Source of the DNA: Halorientalis salina
GTDB lineage: Archaea > Halobacteriota > Halobacteria > Halobacteriales > Haloarculaceae
Assembly: GCF_005049285.1 (NCBI RefSeq)
Contig: NZ_SOSC01000006.1
Coordinates: forward strand, 62,001-126,000
DNA: 64,000 nucleotides
Reading direction: 5' to 3'
In this document: positions 42,001-49,556 of the stretch, piece after piece
Numbering within the stretch: position 1 is the first letter of the stretch
Layout: every line of letters begins with the position of its first letter
Program-made: the position numbers and the translations under genes
The notes under the pieces: model-generated
Databases searched by the model: none
What the model was told of the DNA's origin: nothing
Seen by the model: the letters and a program-made list of their open reading frames with translations, nothing else

Positions 42001-42378
42001 GTCCGTGCGAACGAGATGTTGCAGTCTGTCTTCCGCAATCTACTGAAAAACGCGATCGAACACAACGACAAGGCGGTCCCCGAAGTGGTGGTCTCGGCCA
42101 CCCAGCGCGAGGACAGCGTCGTCGTCGACGTCGCCGACAACGGCCCGGGCATCCCCGAAGCCCAGCGAAGCGAGATCTTCGGCAAAGGCGAAAAGGGCCT
42201 GGAGAGCGACGGGACCGGCATCGGTCTCTATCTCGTGGCCACGCTCGTCGAGCAGTACGGCGGCGGCGTGTGGATCAGCGACAGAGCGGAGCGGAGCTCC
42301 GCAGGCAACCGGACGCAGTCCGGTGACAACGACCCCGACGGCGCGGTGTTCCACGTCGAACTCCCGAAAGCCGAATGA
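39022..42378 (+). CDS. Seven-PAS-domain sensor histidine kinase
   Basis: 1118 residues with no membrane span. Seven PAS domains can be counted by their repeating pattern (for example AVITVDRELTVLFANPAVERVLGYEP near 35-60, IIVHDGDGAILDVNDQTV near 415, VYITDTDGTIEYVNSAF near 535). Each is followed by a DITER(K/R)E-type PAC linker. HisKA follows with VRHDIRNDL (phospho-acceptor His near 896), and HATPase with NLLKNAIEHN (N box) and DNGPGIPE...GTGIGLYL (G boxes). It should be a cytosolic multi-input sensor; at least some PAS domains may bind haem or flavin, but that cannot be read here. No response regulator gene is adjacent, as is common in haloarchaea. Confidence 0.92.
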   Translation: MPPVSTDDEADTWADTLDGGFCRAVAEHVPAAVITVDRELTVLFANPAVERVLGYEPETLVGRQLEAVIPERRRRDELERLEEAVCEPDTAGSELQLRVETDSGRERSLSLSVTEHEYDGETVFTGVVRDVSERQQTTELEQQRELFERVQDLADVGIWEYDPTTEELTWSAGVREIHGVDESFEPTMADAIEFYHPADRDEIERLIARALEDGEFYDTDLRIVRADGDVRDVRSRGEVVTDAEGNVELLRGVFQDITERKERERELERYEALAENMDEMAFVVGADRQLEYANRSATAYTGRSTEDLVGRSVTSLVSEFVVDEGAPERFERALRDVFDHENGAEPDRLEGRLKLPSGEVVVEYQFSSFVSDGERKAIVVARDVTERRERERELLESQKRQRALFEQSPDAIIVHDGDGAILDVNDQTVADLGYGREELLSMNAADIETGIDAEELTSKWARLDVGDKWKLESRHRRKDGSTFPVELWINKVEIGGEPRFIALSRDITDRKASERDSRRFRKAVEQAAHAVYITDTDGTIEYVNSAFEEQTGYAAEAAVGETPHILNSGRHDEAYFEEMWDTILSGEVWKREVVNERADGTEYYADQTVAPIEGHDGEIEAFVAVNRDITARKEMESKLRRREARFRMMFQRHSAPMLLIEPDSGRIEDANDAATEFYGYSWDELTGMDIDEINCQCAEEVATERKRAEREERNHFVFEHELASGETRTVEVHSSPIPDGDEELLFSVIHDITERREYERELESYKELVDNVPVGIYRNTPGEDGEFVEVNPAMVEMFDAESATQLCETAVSELYADPNQREAFSDRVDEEGIVTEAELRLETLAGDPFWASVTAITNETGARTYFDGVILDITERKEYEQRLKQQRDNLEILNQMVRHDIRNDLQLVLAYAELLEDRVDDTGAEYLETVIESTENAVELTKSARDLADVMLQTDAEHDRTDLALVLEQQVDEIRSEHTDAVVAVEGQLPDVEVRANEMLQSVFRNLLKNAIEHNDKAVPEVVVSATQREDSVVVDVADNGPGIPEAQRSEIFGKGEKGLESDGTGIGLYLVATLVEQYGGGVWISDRAERSSAGNRTQSGDNDPDGAVFHVELPKAE

Positions 42379-42434
42379 AAACGACGATCAGGCGACCAGC
42401 GGGGACGAACGCCGGCGACATCGGCGTGCCCAAA

Positions 42435-42442
42435 AGCAAATA
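42435..42442 (+). promoter_or_regulatory. TATA-like box of the DUF373 gene
   Basis: GCAAATAA region about 28 nt upstream of ATG 42468, supporting that ATG over the GTG at 42450. Confidence 0.45.
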
Positions 42443-42467
42443 AGCCACAGTGGCGAACCATCGGGTG

Positions 42468-43547
42468 ATGCTGCTGGTCCTGTGTGTGGACCTGGACGAC
42501 GACCTCGGCCGGAAGACGGGGCTGGAGACGCCGGTCATCGGCAGGGACGCCGTCGAGGACGCCGCCGTCGCGCTCGCGACCGAAGACCCCGAGGACAGCG
42601 ACGTCAACGTCCTGTTCGAGGGAATCCACCTCCACGACGACCTCGCCGACGAGCCCGTCGAAGTCGCCGCCGTCACGGGGTTAGACGGGAGCGACGTCGC
42701 CGCCAACCGCAAGGTCGGCGAGGAAGTCGACACCGTCCTGGCGAGCATCTCCGCCAGCGACGACGTGCGCGCCATCGTCGTCACCGACGGCGCACAGGAC
42801 GAATCGGTCCTCCCGGTCATCCGCTCACGGGTCACCATCGACAGCGTCCGTCGAGTCGTCGTTCGCCAGGCCCAGGACCTGGAATCGATGTACTACACCA
42901 TCAAGCAGGTCCTCGACGACCCCGAGACGCGCGGGACCATCCTCGTCCCCCTGGGCATCCTGTTGCTCATCTACCCGCTCGCGATCATCGCCGACCACCT
43001 CGGCCTGCCGGGAGCCGTCTTCGGCTTTACGTCGGGATTGCTCGGCCTGTACGTCCTGGGACGGGGCCTCGGCGCGGAGCGCGCGCTCGACGCCGCCGTC
43101 GAACGCGGTCGCTCCGTGCTCTATGCCGGTCGCGTGACGCTCATCACCTACGTCGTCGCCGCCGCCCTGCTCGTCATCGGCGGCGTCGAGGGCGTCCAGA
43201 CGCTCGAATCGCTGCAAAACGCCGGGGAGAACCTCTCCGCGCTGGAGGTGCTGGCCGCACTCCTGTTCGGAGCTATCCGGTGGTTCGCCGCCGCCGGCAT
43301 CACCTCCAGCCTCGGCCGCGTGACCGACGAGTACCTCGACGGCGCCTTCGAGTGGCGCTACCTCAACGCACCCTTCTACGTGCTCGCCATCGCCGCCGTC
43401 CTCCACGGCGTGAGCGCCTACTTCCTCGGGAACGTCTCGCTGTCGTACCTGGCCGCCGTCCTCACGGGCGGGACCATCCTCGGCCTCTTCAGCACCCTGG
43501 CCTTTGCCGTCGCCGAATCGCGCTTCCCGAACAAGGCCTCGGCGTGA
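42468..43547 (+). CDS. DUF373 family membrane protein
   Basis: 359 residues from ATG 42468 (MLLVLCVDLDDDLGRKTG, the family opening). The N-terminal 130 residues are soluble with a DDDLGRK motif and DGAQDESVLPVI. Six or so membrane helices follow from about residue 152 (GTILVPLGILLLIYPLAIIAD) to the end. DUF373 is restricted to archaea and is of unknown function; the acidic DDD motif may bind metal. It is convergent with the polyprenyl synthase gene, and the 386-nt gap between them is filled with a hairpin array. Confidence 0.85.
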   Translation: MLLVLCVDLDDDLGRKTGLETPVIGRDAVEDAAVALATEDPEDSDVNVLFEGIHLHDDLADEPVEVAAVTGLDGSDVAANRKVGEEVDTVLASISASDDVRAIVVTDGAQDESVLPVIRSRVTIDSVRRVVVRQAQDLESMYYTIKQVLDDPETRGTILVPLGILLLIYPLAIIADHLGLPGAVFGFTSGLLGLYVLGRGLGAERALDAAVERGRSVLYAGRVTLITYVVAAALLVIGGVEGVQTLESLQNAGENLSALEVLAALLFGAIRWFAAAGITSSLGRVTDEYLDGAFEWRYLNAPFYVLAIAAVLHGVSAYFLGNVSLSYLAAVLTGGTILGLFSTLAFAVAESRFPNKASA

Positions 43548-43590
43548 TTGCCGACAACTGAAAACAGTTCGCGAACTGGGCTCACGAAAC

Positions 43591-43920
43591 ACTCCACGGC
43601 TCCCCCCGGTCGCCGTTCCGTTTCGAGGTCTCGCTTCGTCGCCGGGCGACCCGTGAGTCGCCCGGCTGTCACCGGACTACGTCCGGTGGCCCGCGGGACT
43701 GCGTCCCGCCCTGCAAGCGAGAGCGAAGCTCTCGCCCTGCTCGACCTCGCCCTCACCGTCGCCAGCCTACGGCCGGCTGTCATCGGCCTCTGGCCGATTG
43801 CCCGAGGGACTCCGTCCCTCCCTGCTAGAGGGACCTCCGGTCCCTCACCGCTCACGTACTGCGCTCACGGTTCACTCCACGGCTCCCCCCGTCGCTGTTC
43901 CGTTTCGAGGTTTCGCTCCG
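43591..43920. repeat. Hairpin array flanked by about 47-bp direct repeats
   Basis: The flanking repeats are 43591-43638 and 43874-43920 (ACTCCACGGCTCCCCCCG start, two or three mismatches plus a 1-nt indel). Between them lie perfect hairpins: GCCGGGCGAC/GTCGCCCGGC (43641-43666), CACCGGAC-TAC (43670-43688), GCGGGAC-TGC (43693-43709), GCGAGAGC-GAA (43717-43735), ATCGGCC-TCT (43782-43798), GAGGGAC-TCC (43804-43820), GAGGGACC-TCC (43828-43846). All but the first have 3-nt loops and different stems. The gap lies between two convergent gene ends. No reading frame is supported. Confidence 0.85.
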
Positions 43921-43933
43921 CTCAACCTCGCCC

Positions 43934-44776
43934 TCACCGTTCCCGAACAACCACGAACTCCGCGAGATCCTGCAGATACGCCAGCGCCTGCGAGTCCGTC
44001 ACGTCGACCGCCGAGATGGCGGCCAGCGCGTCGTCCGACAGGTCCCGCGCCCGCTCGTTGGCTTCTGCCGGCGTCAGATCGGTCACCTGCACGAGCGAGG
44101 GGCGGTCCATCGTCTCGTCGTGTCCCGTCGGTTTCCCCAGGTCGTCGGCGTCCGCCGTCGCGTCGAGGACGTCGTCGCGCATCTGGAACGCGATCCCGAC
44201 GCGCTCGGCGTACTGCCCGAACGCTTCGACGGTGTAGGCGTCGGCGTCCGCGGCGATCGCACCGAGTTCAGCCGCCGCTCGGAACAGCGCCCCGGTCTTC
44301 CGTCGGGCCAGTTCCATGTACTCGTCTTCGGTCTCGGGCTGGGCGACCAGTTCCGTGGCCTCTCCCTCGCCGAGTTCGACCATCGCCTCCGAGACGGCCT
44401 GCATCGCCCGCTCGTCGGCCGAGAACAGTGCGAAGGCCTCGCCGAGCAGTCCGTCCGAGGCGATGATGGCCGGGCCAAACCCGAACTCCGCCCACGCGCT
44501 CGGGACGCCCCGGCGAACGTCCGAGTCGTCGATGATGTCGTCGATCACCAGCGAGGCGTTGTGGACGAGCTCGATGCCGACGGCGAGATCGACCGCGTCC
44601 CCGGGGTCGCCGCCGAGGGCCTCACAGACGAGCACGGTGACCGTCGGTCGGACGCGTTTCCCGCCCGAGAGCGTGACGTGTCGGACCTCGTCAGCCAACT
44701 CCGACGGTTCGACGCCGTCGAGAACCTCCTCGAGACGCTCCTCGACGCGCGCCCGTCGGCTCTCAAGGTACTCCAT
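43934..44776 (-). CDS. Polyprenyl diphosphate synthase (GGPP/GFPP synthase type)
   Basis: 280 residues. The first aspartate-rich motif is D79-D80-II-D83-D84. GGKRVRP (38-44) binds the allylic/isopentenyl diphosphate. The second DDxxD is D201-D202-VL-D205. Residues before the first motif (HNASLVI) are small, with no bulky aromatic at the position that limits FPP synthases, so a C20 or C25 product is likely. Such products feed archaeal membrane lipid synthesis. Its 3' end lies directly next to the hairpin array. Confidence 0.9.
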   Translation of the reverse strand: MEYLESRRARVEERLEEVLDGVEPSELADEVRHVTLSGGKRVRPTVTVLVCEALGGDPGDAVDLAVGIELVHNASLVIDDIIDDSDVRRGVPSAWAEFGFGPAIIASDGLLGEAFALFSADERAMQAVSEAMVELGEGEATELVAQPETEDEYMELARRKTGALFRAAAELGAIAADADAYTVEAFGQYAERVGIAFQMRDDVLDATADADDLGKPTGHDETMDRPSLVQVTDLTPAEANERARDLSDDALAAISAVDVTDSQALAYLQDLAEFVVVRER

Positions 44777-44841
44777 TACCCGACCCTCAGGATTGTGGCG
44801 GCTTGAGAGTGACGGAACGACCGTTCCCGCTCGAACAGCGC

Positions 44842-45903
44842 TCAGAACTGGTCGACGACCGGAATCCCCTCGGTCCCGTAGTCGGTCATCGCCGCCAGTT
44901 TCGCCGAGACGTCTTCGAGCCCGACCGTCTCGGAGACGACGGCGCTCGGGTCGATCTTGTCCGTCGCGACCATCCGGAAGATCTCGTCGTACCCCGACAC
45001 CGGCATCCCGTAGGAGCCGAGGAACTCGATCTCCTGCATCACCATCGCGTCGCTCGGGATCTCGATCGAGCCCTCCTCCTCGGCGGTCGTCAACCCGATC
45101 TGGAGGTGCTGTCCCCGGTTCCCAAGGCTCAGTATCGAGTTCCGACTCGTCTCGGGGATGCCCAGCGCGTCGACGCTGACCGCGGCCCCGCCGTCGGTGA
45201 TCCCCTTGATCTCGCTCGGCACGCGCTCGGTCTCGTCGGCGTTGACCGTCTCGACCGCGCCGAGTTCGGCCGCCTGGTCGAGTTTCTCCTCGGTCAGGTC
45301 GACGGCGACGACGTTCGCGCCGAGCGCGTCGGCGATGTGGACCGCCGACAGCCCGACCCCGCCACAGCCGTGGACGGCCACCCAGTCACCCGCATCCACG
45401 TCCGCGCGGTGTGCCAGCCCGTGGAAGGACGTCATGAACCGACAGCCCAGCCCCGCCATGTCGACGGAGGAGACACCGTCGGGCAGTTCGACCGCGTTGT
45501 GGTCCGCGGATGGGACGTGAACCTGCTCGGCGAACGCCCCGGGTGCCTGTTCGACGAACCCCAGCGGGATGCCGTTGTCACACGTGTTCGAGTGGCCCGT
45601 CCGACACTCCGGACAGGCCCCATCGCCGAGGTTGAACGGAACGGCGACGTGGTCGCCCTCCCGTACCGACTCGACTTCGTCGCCCACCGCGACGACGTGC
45701 CCGGCCGGCTCGTGGCCGAGGATCTGCCCCGGCTTGGCCTTCACGCCGAGCCACTCCCAGTCGCCCTGCCAGACGTGCCAGTCGCTCCGACAGATCCCAC
45801 AGGCCTCCGTCTCGACGACGACGCCGTCTGGCTCCGGCTCCGGCGCTTCGACGTCCTCGACCGACAGTGGTTCGCCGTGTTCCTCTAAAACTGCTGCGCG
45901 CAT
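44842..45903 (-). CDS. Zinc-dependent alcohol dehydrogenase with altered structural-zinc lobe
   Basis: 353 residues. Catalytic-zinc ligands are C38 (or C35), H64-E65 in LGHEP and, further on, a Cys in GLGCRF. The structural-zinc lobe has C97, C100 and C108 but Asp94 where the first of the usual four cysteines is found, so either Asp ligates zinc or the lobe is metal-free. The cofactor site is HGCGGVGLSAV near 178-188. The family oxidises alcohols, or reduces aldehydes, with NAD(P). Upstream lies the etfBA region, separated by a structured element. Confidence 0.88.
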   Translation of the reverse strand: MRAAVLEEHGEPLSVEDVEAPEPEPDGVVVETEACGICRSDWHVWQGDWEWLGVKAKPGQILGHEPAGHVVAVGDEVESVREGDHVAVPFNLGDGACPECRTGHSNTCDNGIPLGFVEQAPGAFAEQVHVPSADHNAVELPDGVSSVDMAGLGCRFMTSFHGLAHRADVDAGDWVAVHGCGGVGLSAVHIADALGANVVAVDLTEEKLDQAAELGAVETVNADETERVPSEIKGITDGGAAVSVDALGIPETSRNSILSLGNRGQHLQIGLTTAEEEGSIEIPSDAMVMQEIEFLGSYGMPVSGYDEIFRMVATDKIDPSAVVSETVGLEDVSAKLAAMTDYGTEGIPVVDQF

Positions 45904-46042
45904 ATTGTTACGATTGTTCGCCGGTACCGGGATAAGCGTTAACGATAGTGTCTATATTCAGGACGGAGTTGCCAGTAAAAGAGACGAAGCGTCGTCTTCA
46001 CGAACGAATTGGCTCAAAAAGCGAGAGGTTCCGAGCGAAAAA

Positions 46043-46098
46043 GCCGCCCGCAGCCGTTTAGCCGATTATACGTCGGGGACTTCGCCGCCGAACTCCTC
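46043..46098 (-). repeat. Displaced second copy of the etfA 3' end
   Basis: 56 nt that match 46252-46307 (the true end of etfA plus 23 nt downstream) at 50 positions. Read on the minus strand it encodes EEFGGEVPDV and a stop, exactly like etfA. The two differences inside the codons (GTT/GTC, CCT/CCC) are both synonymous. The interval between the two copies is the structured element. Confidence 0.88.
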
Positions 46099-46102
46099 AA
46101 AT

Positions 46103-46251
46103 CCACCTTTTTCTGCGTCGGGTGGCCTCGCTCGCGTGGCTCGCTACGGCCACCACTCCTTGAAAAATCTGGACCAAAAAAGCGGCTGCTCGCTGACTCA
46201 CGGGCGCCGCCCGTTCGTCTCTCCGAGGCGCTCCCGTTGGTCGCGCCTCGC
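46103..46251 (-). repeat. Dispersed structured element, copy 5, between two etfA tails
   Basis: Read on the minus strand it begins next to the right direct repeat and has several stems (GGCGC-type and GGCTGC/GCAGCC arms). It then has the family core CCGCTTTTTTGGTCCAGATTTTTC-AAGGAGTGGT, a terminal GGCC/GGCC-type arm, and CCCGACGCAGAAAAAGGTGGA. It lacks AGCATCCG. It lies exactly between the 56-bp direct repeats formed by the true and displaced etfA 3' ends, with 4 nt spare at the left edge. This is the clearest sign that the unit inserts or recombines at gene ends. Confidence 0.8.
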
Positions 46252-46274
46252 GCCGCTCGCAGCCGTCCAACCGA

Positions 46275-47246
46275 TTATACGTCAGGAACTTCGCCGCCGA
46301 ACTCCTCGATGAGCGCGGGGACGACGTCGAAGAGGTCGTCTTCGATCCCGTAGTCGGCGAGGTCGTAGATCGGCGCGTTCGGGTCCGTGTTGATCGCGAC
46401 GATCGTGTCGGCACCCTTCATCCCGGCGACGTGCTGGACAGCGCCGGAGATACCGATGGCGATGTAGACGTCGGGGGTGACGACCTTCCCGGACTGGCCG
46501 ACCTGCCGGTTGGCCGGCAGCCAGCCGTTGTCGACGATCGGTCGGGACGACGACAGCGTCGCGTCGGTCGCCTCGACGAGCGCCTCGATGAGCGGGAGGT
46601 TCTCCTCCTCTTCGATCCCGCGACCGATAGAGACGAGGAACTCCGCCTCGCTGATGTCGACGTCGCCGCCAGCGACTTCCTCGAAGCCGGTGACCGTCGA
46701 CTGGATCTGGCTCTCGTCGATGTCGGCGTCGAACGCCGAGACCTCGGCGTCGCCCTGGCCTTCGGCCTGGGGCCACTCGGCCGGACGAGTGGTGATGGCG
46801 GCGCGGTCTTCGGAGACCTCGATGGTGGTCTCGACCTTGCCACCGTACTGTTCGCGGGTGACTTCCAGTTCGCCGTCGGCCGAGAAGTCGACCACGTCGG
46901 TCACCAGCGGCAGCGAGAGGCCCTCGGCGACCGCCGGGGCGTAGTCCAGCCCGTTGACCGAGTTGGGCATGAGGACGTACTCGGCGTCGAGGTCGTCGGC
47001 GAGCTGTTCGACGGCCTGCGCGTAGACGTCGTGGTTGAACTCCTCACCGTACTCGACGGTGTGGATGGCGTCGACGCCCTCGCGGTTGACCTGGTCGGCG
47101 TACGCGTCGACGTCACCGCTGATGACGGCCAGGTGGAGGTCGCCCCCCATCTCGTCGGCCAGGTCGCGGCCGGCCGACACCATCTCCAGGCTCACGTCGC
47201 GCAGTTCGCCGCGGCGGTGTTCGGTGACAGCGAGTACGTCACTCAT
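46275..47246 (-). CDS. etfA: Electron transfer flavoprotein alpha subunit
   Basis: 323 residues. The C-terminal FAD domain is recognisable in VSIGRGIEEEENLPLIEAL, SSSRPIVDNGWLPANRQVGQSGKVV and AIGISGAVQHVAGMKGADTIVAINTD. ETF passes electrons from acyl-CoA or other dehydrogenases to ETF:quinone oxidoreductase. It overlaps etfB by 4 nt (ATGA). The unusual feature is at its 3' end: the last ten codons, the stop and a further 23 nt are present twice, once as the true gene end and once 209 nt further on, with the structured element between. Confidence 0.95.
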   Translation of the reverse strand: MSDVLAVTEHRRGELRDVSLEMVSAGRDLADEMGGDLHLAVISGDVDAYADQVNREGVDAIHTVEYGEEFNHDVYAQAVEQLADDLDAEYVLMPNSVNGLDYAPAVAEGLSLPLVTDVVDFSADGELEVTREQYGGKVETTIEVSEDRAAITTRPAEWPQAEGQGDAEVSAFDADIDESQIQSTVTGFEEVAGGDVDISEAEFLVSIGRGIEEEENLPLIEALVEATDATLSSSRPIVDNGWLPANRQVGQSGKVVTPDVYIAIGISGAVQHVAGMKGADTIVAINTDPNAPIYDLADYGIEDDLFDVVPALIEEFGGEVPDV

Positions 47247-48037
47247 GCGTCAACGACCCCCTTGTCCCGCAGGAACTCTGCAAGCTGTTCGGCTTCCTCC
47301 TCCGGGCCGCCCGACCAGATGGTCGCGTCGCCCTCGGATTCGGGCTCGTACATCGACGTCTGAGCCAGCGGACTGTCGACGACGCTCTCGTCGAGGCCGA
47401 CGTCGTCGATGGTCTTGACGTCGAGCGGTTTCTGCTGGGCCTGGCGGATGCCGCGCAGGCTGGCGTACCGGGGCTCGTTGATCCCGGACTGGATGGTCAG
47501 CACAGCTGGGGACTCGACGTCGGTGAGTTCCTCGACGCCGCCTTCGAGTTCGCGGTGGACGCTCGCGACGCCGCCCTCGATGTCCAGATCGAGGTCGTTG
47601 ACGACCGCCGCCCACTGGAAGCCGATCTTCTCGGCGAGCGTGACGCCCGTCGCGCCGTTGGCCTCGTCGGCCGACTGGACGCCCGACAGCACGAGATCGG
47701 GGTCTTCCTCCTCGACAACCGCGGCCAGCAGGTCGGCCTTCGAGTCGGTGTCGAGGTAGTCGGCGCTCTCGATGGCGTCGTCCCAGACACGCACGGCGCG
47801 GTCGGCGCCCTTCGCCAGCGCCATCCGGATGGTCTCCTCGGAGCGCTCCGGGCCGATCGTGGCGGTGACGACTTCGACGTCGTCGTTTTCCTCGCTGATT
47901 TGAACGGCTTCCTCGATGGCGTAGTCGTCCCACTCGTTGAGATCGTATTCGAGATACTGCTCGGCGATGTCATCGCCAGCGACCTCGAACTCGTCTTCGA
48001 CTTCCGCCACCTCCGTTACCGTGACAAGAATCTTCAT
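47243..48037 (-). CDS. etfB: Electron transfer flavoprotein beta subunit
   Basis: 264 residues from ATG 48037 (MKILVTVTEVAEVEDEFEV); an ATG two codons earlier (48043) is also possible. The family features LSGVQSADEANGATGVTLAE and SGINEPRYASLRGI are intact. EtfB binds AMP in classical ETFs and forms the heterodimer with EtfA. A TATA-like box (CGTTTATCC on the minus strand, about 48063-48072) is 30 nt upstream. The long N-terminal region before the nucleotide segment is normal for haloarchaea. The two genes form an operon. Confidence 0.95.
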   Translation of the reverse strand: MKILVTVTEVAEVEDEFEVAGDDIAEQYLEYDLNEWDDYAIEEAVQISEENDDVEVVTATIGPERSEETIRMALAKGADRAVRVWDDAIESADYLDTDSKADLLAAVVEEEDPDLVLSGVQSADEANGATGVTLAEKIGFQWAAVVNDLDLDIEGGVASVHRELEGGVEELTDVESPAVLTIQSGINEPRYASLRGIRQAQQKPLDVKTIDDVGLDESVVDSPLAQTSMYEPESEGDATIWSGGPEEEAEQLAEFLRDKGVVDA

Positions 48038-48062
48038 GCTCATCAGAGACTCTCGATTCGTG

Positions 48063-48072
48063 CCGGATAAAC
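48063..48072 (-). promoter_or_regulatory. TATA-like box of the etfBA operon
   Basis: CGTTTATCCG on the minus strand, about 30 nt upstream of the etfB start. Confidence 0.5.
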
Positions 48073-48207
48073 GTTTCCGAACGGCTGAAACACTGCTAAC
48101 TGTTCATTCGTTTATCGGAACATTATTTCGCCGGTTCGGCTTCCATCGAAACGATTCCGCGGCAGAAATTCTACCAATCGTAACAACTTGTCGAAACAGG
48201 CTTCCAG

Positions 48208-49359
48208 TCAGGGTTCGTCGCCGTTCGTGTCGGTGATGTCCTCGTCGGGGAACGAGATGAGGTTCTCGCGCCCGATTCGGAGCTTGTCGATCCGGTCGTC
48301 CTCGTCCATCGCCGAAAGCAGTTGCGAGACTTTCGCGTTCGACCAGCCCGTCTCGGTGACGATGTTGGCCTGTTTCATCCGCCCGCCGTTCTGGTCGAGC
48401 AGTCGCTCGATACGTTCCTCGTCGGAGAGGAGTTCCTCGTCGACCCCATCGTCCGCAGCGTCAGGTTGCCCGTCACCGTCCGGTGGCGTCGACACCGTCC
48501 CGGGTGCCGGGTTTCCCGTCGCCGCGCCGCCGTCGTCCCGGTCGTCGTCCGACCCGTCACCGTCAGTTCGCGCCGCCAGCGGGGTCGGCACGGCGAGTTC
48601 ACTGTTCGAGAACAGGTACGCGAGCACCGCGACGACGCCGAACCCGGCCAGGACGAGCGCCGCAGCCAGCAGCGGCGGTGCCGGGGGCGACGCCCCGTTG
48701 TCAACCTCTTCGTAGGTCACCGAGATGTCCCCGGGCGCGAACGTCCGTTCGCCGTCCCACCGGAGCGACCCGTTCGACACCGCATACCCCGGCGGGGCGG
48801 CGTCGACGAGCGAGTACCCCGTCGGCGGCACGATGACCAGCGACTGGTCCGAATCTAGCTCACGGAACCAGGTGCCGCTCGTCGTGTTGAACACGTCGTC
48901 GACGTGGAGCGAGGCGTCCGTTTGCCGGCTGAAGTTCGTCCAGGTGAACCGGAGGACGAGCTGTCCGGTCCCGTTCGTGGTCCGAGTGGTCCGTTCCACG
49001 TCGGTGATCGACATCTGGCGGCCGGTCGCGTTGCTGGCCTGCCGGCTCGCCTGCCGGAAGGCGCGCTCGGTTCGTGAGTCGGTCCGTGCCTCGAACTGTG
49101 CAGCGAAGGTCTCGAAGGCGTCCCTGCGAACGTCCGTCCCCAGCGAGAAGTTCATCAGCACGGTCCACCGGGCGCTCCCGTTGGGCTGTAACTGAACCCG
49201 GAAGGTCGTCTCGCTCGGCTGGGGCGTAGCCGCGTCACTGGTCTGTGCTGGTCGGTCCGCGACCGGCGATTGACCAGCGACGGCTACACCGCCGGCCTGT
49301 CCAGCTGTCACGAGGACCAAGAGGAGGGCTAACAGGGCGACACGTGCCCGCGACAACAT
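48208..49359 (-). CDS. Membrane-spanning one-component regulator with exported sensor domain
   Basis: 383 residues. A signal peptide (1-28, VALLALLLVLVTAGQAGG) precedes an exported domain of about 195 residues rich in N-x-S/T (matching the haloarchaeal DUF7345-type domain as I recall it). One membrane span follows (about 228-250, LLAAALVLAGFGVVAVLAYLFS), then an acidic linker, and a C-terminal cytoplasmic winged helix (about 305-375: EERIERLLDQNGGRMKQANIVTETGWSNAKVSQLLSAM), the DUF7343-type HTH. The layout implies direct signal transfer from outside to DNA. It is divergent from the secreted-protein gene at 49557, a plausible target (inference). Confidence 0.8.
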   Translation of the reverse strand: MLSRARVALLALLLVLVTAGQAGGVAVAGQSPVADRPAQTSDAATPQPSETTFRVQLQPNGSARWTVLMNFSLGTDVRRDAFETFAAQFEARTDSRTERAFRQASRQASNATGRQMSITDVERTTRTTNGTGQLVLRFTWTNFSRQTDASLHVDDVFNTTSGTWFRELDSDQSLVIVPPTGYSLVDAAPPGYAVSNGSLRWDGERTFAPGDISVTYEEVDNGASPPAPPLLAAALVLAGFGVVAVLAYLFSNSELAVPTPLAARTDGDGSDDDRDDGGAATGNPAPGTVSTPPDGDGQPDAADDGVDEELLSDEERIERLLDQNGGRMKQANIVTETGWSNAKVSQLLSAMDEDDRIDKLRIGRENLISFPDEDITDTNGDEP

Positions 49360-49556
49360 AGTGACCCACTCGTTGCGCCTCGGGGAAAATACTTTCTATC
49401 CGAAAATAAAACGTCAGCGGTCGTTTTGAAACGTCTAAGCGCCGCTAAACCCACCATTTACTGGTTGGTACGACAACAAAAAGCGGTCGGTGCGGGCGGA
49501 GAAACCGGCAGTGAAGTCGGACGGGTTTTTGTACCGGCGTGTCAATGGGGAAGGTG

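Noticed and set aside
46103-46251. Ordinary IS element or MITE with terminal inverted repeats
   Set aside because: No transposase frame is visible and the flanking direct repeats are 56 bp and gene-derived, unlike short target duplications; the mechanism remains open.
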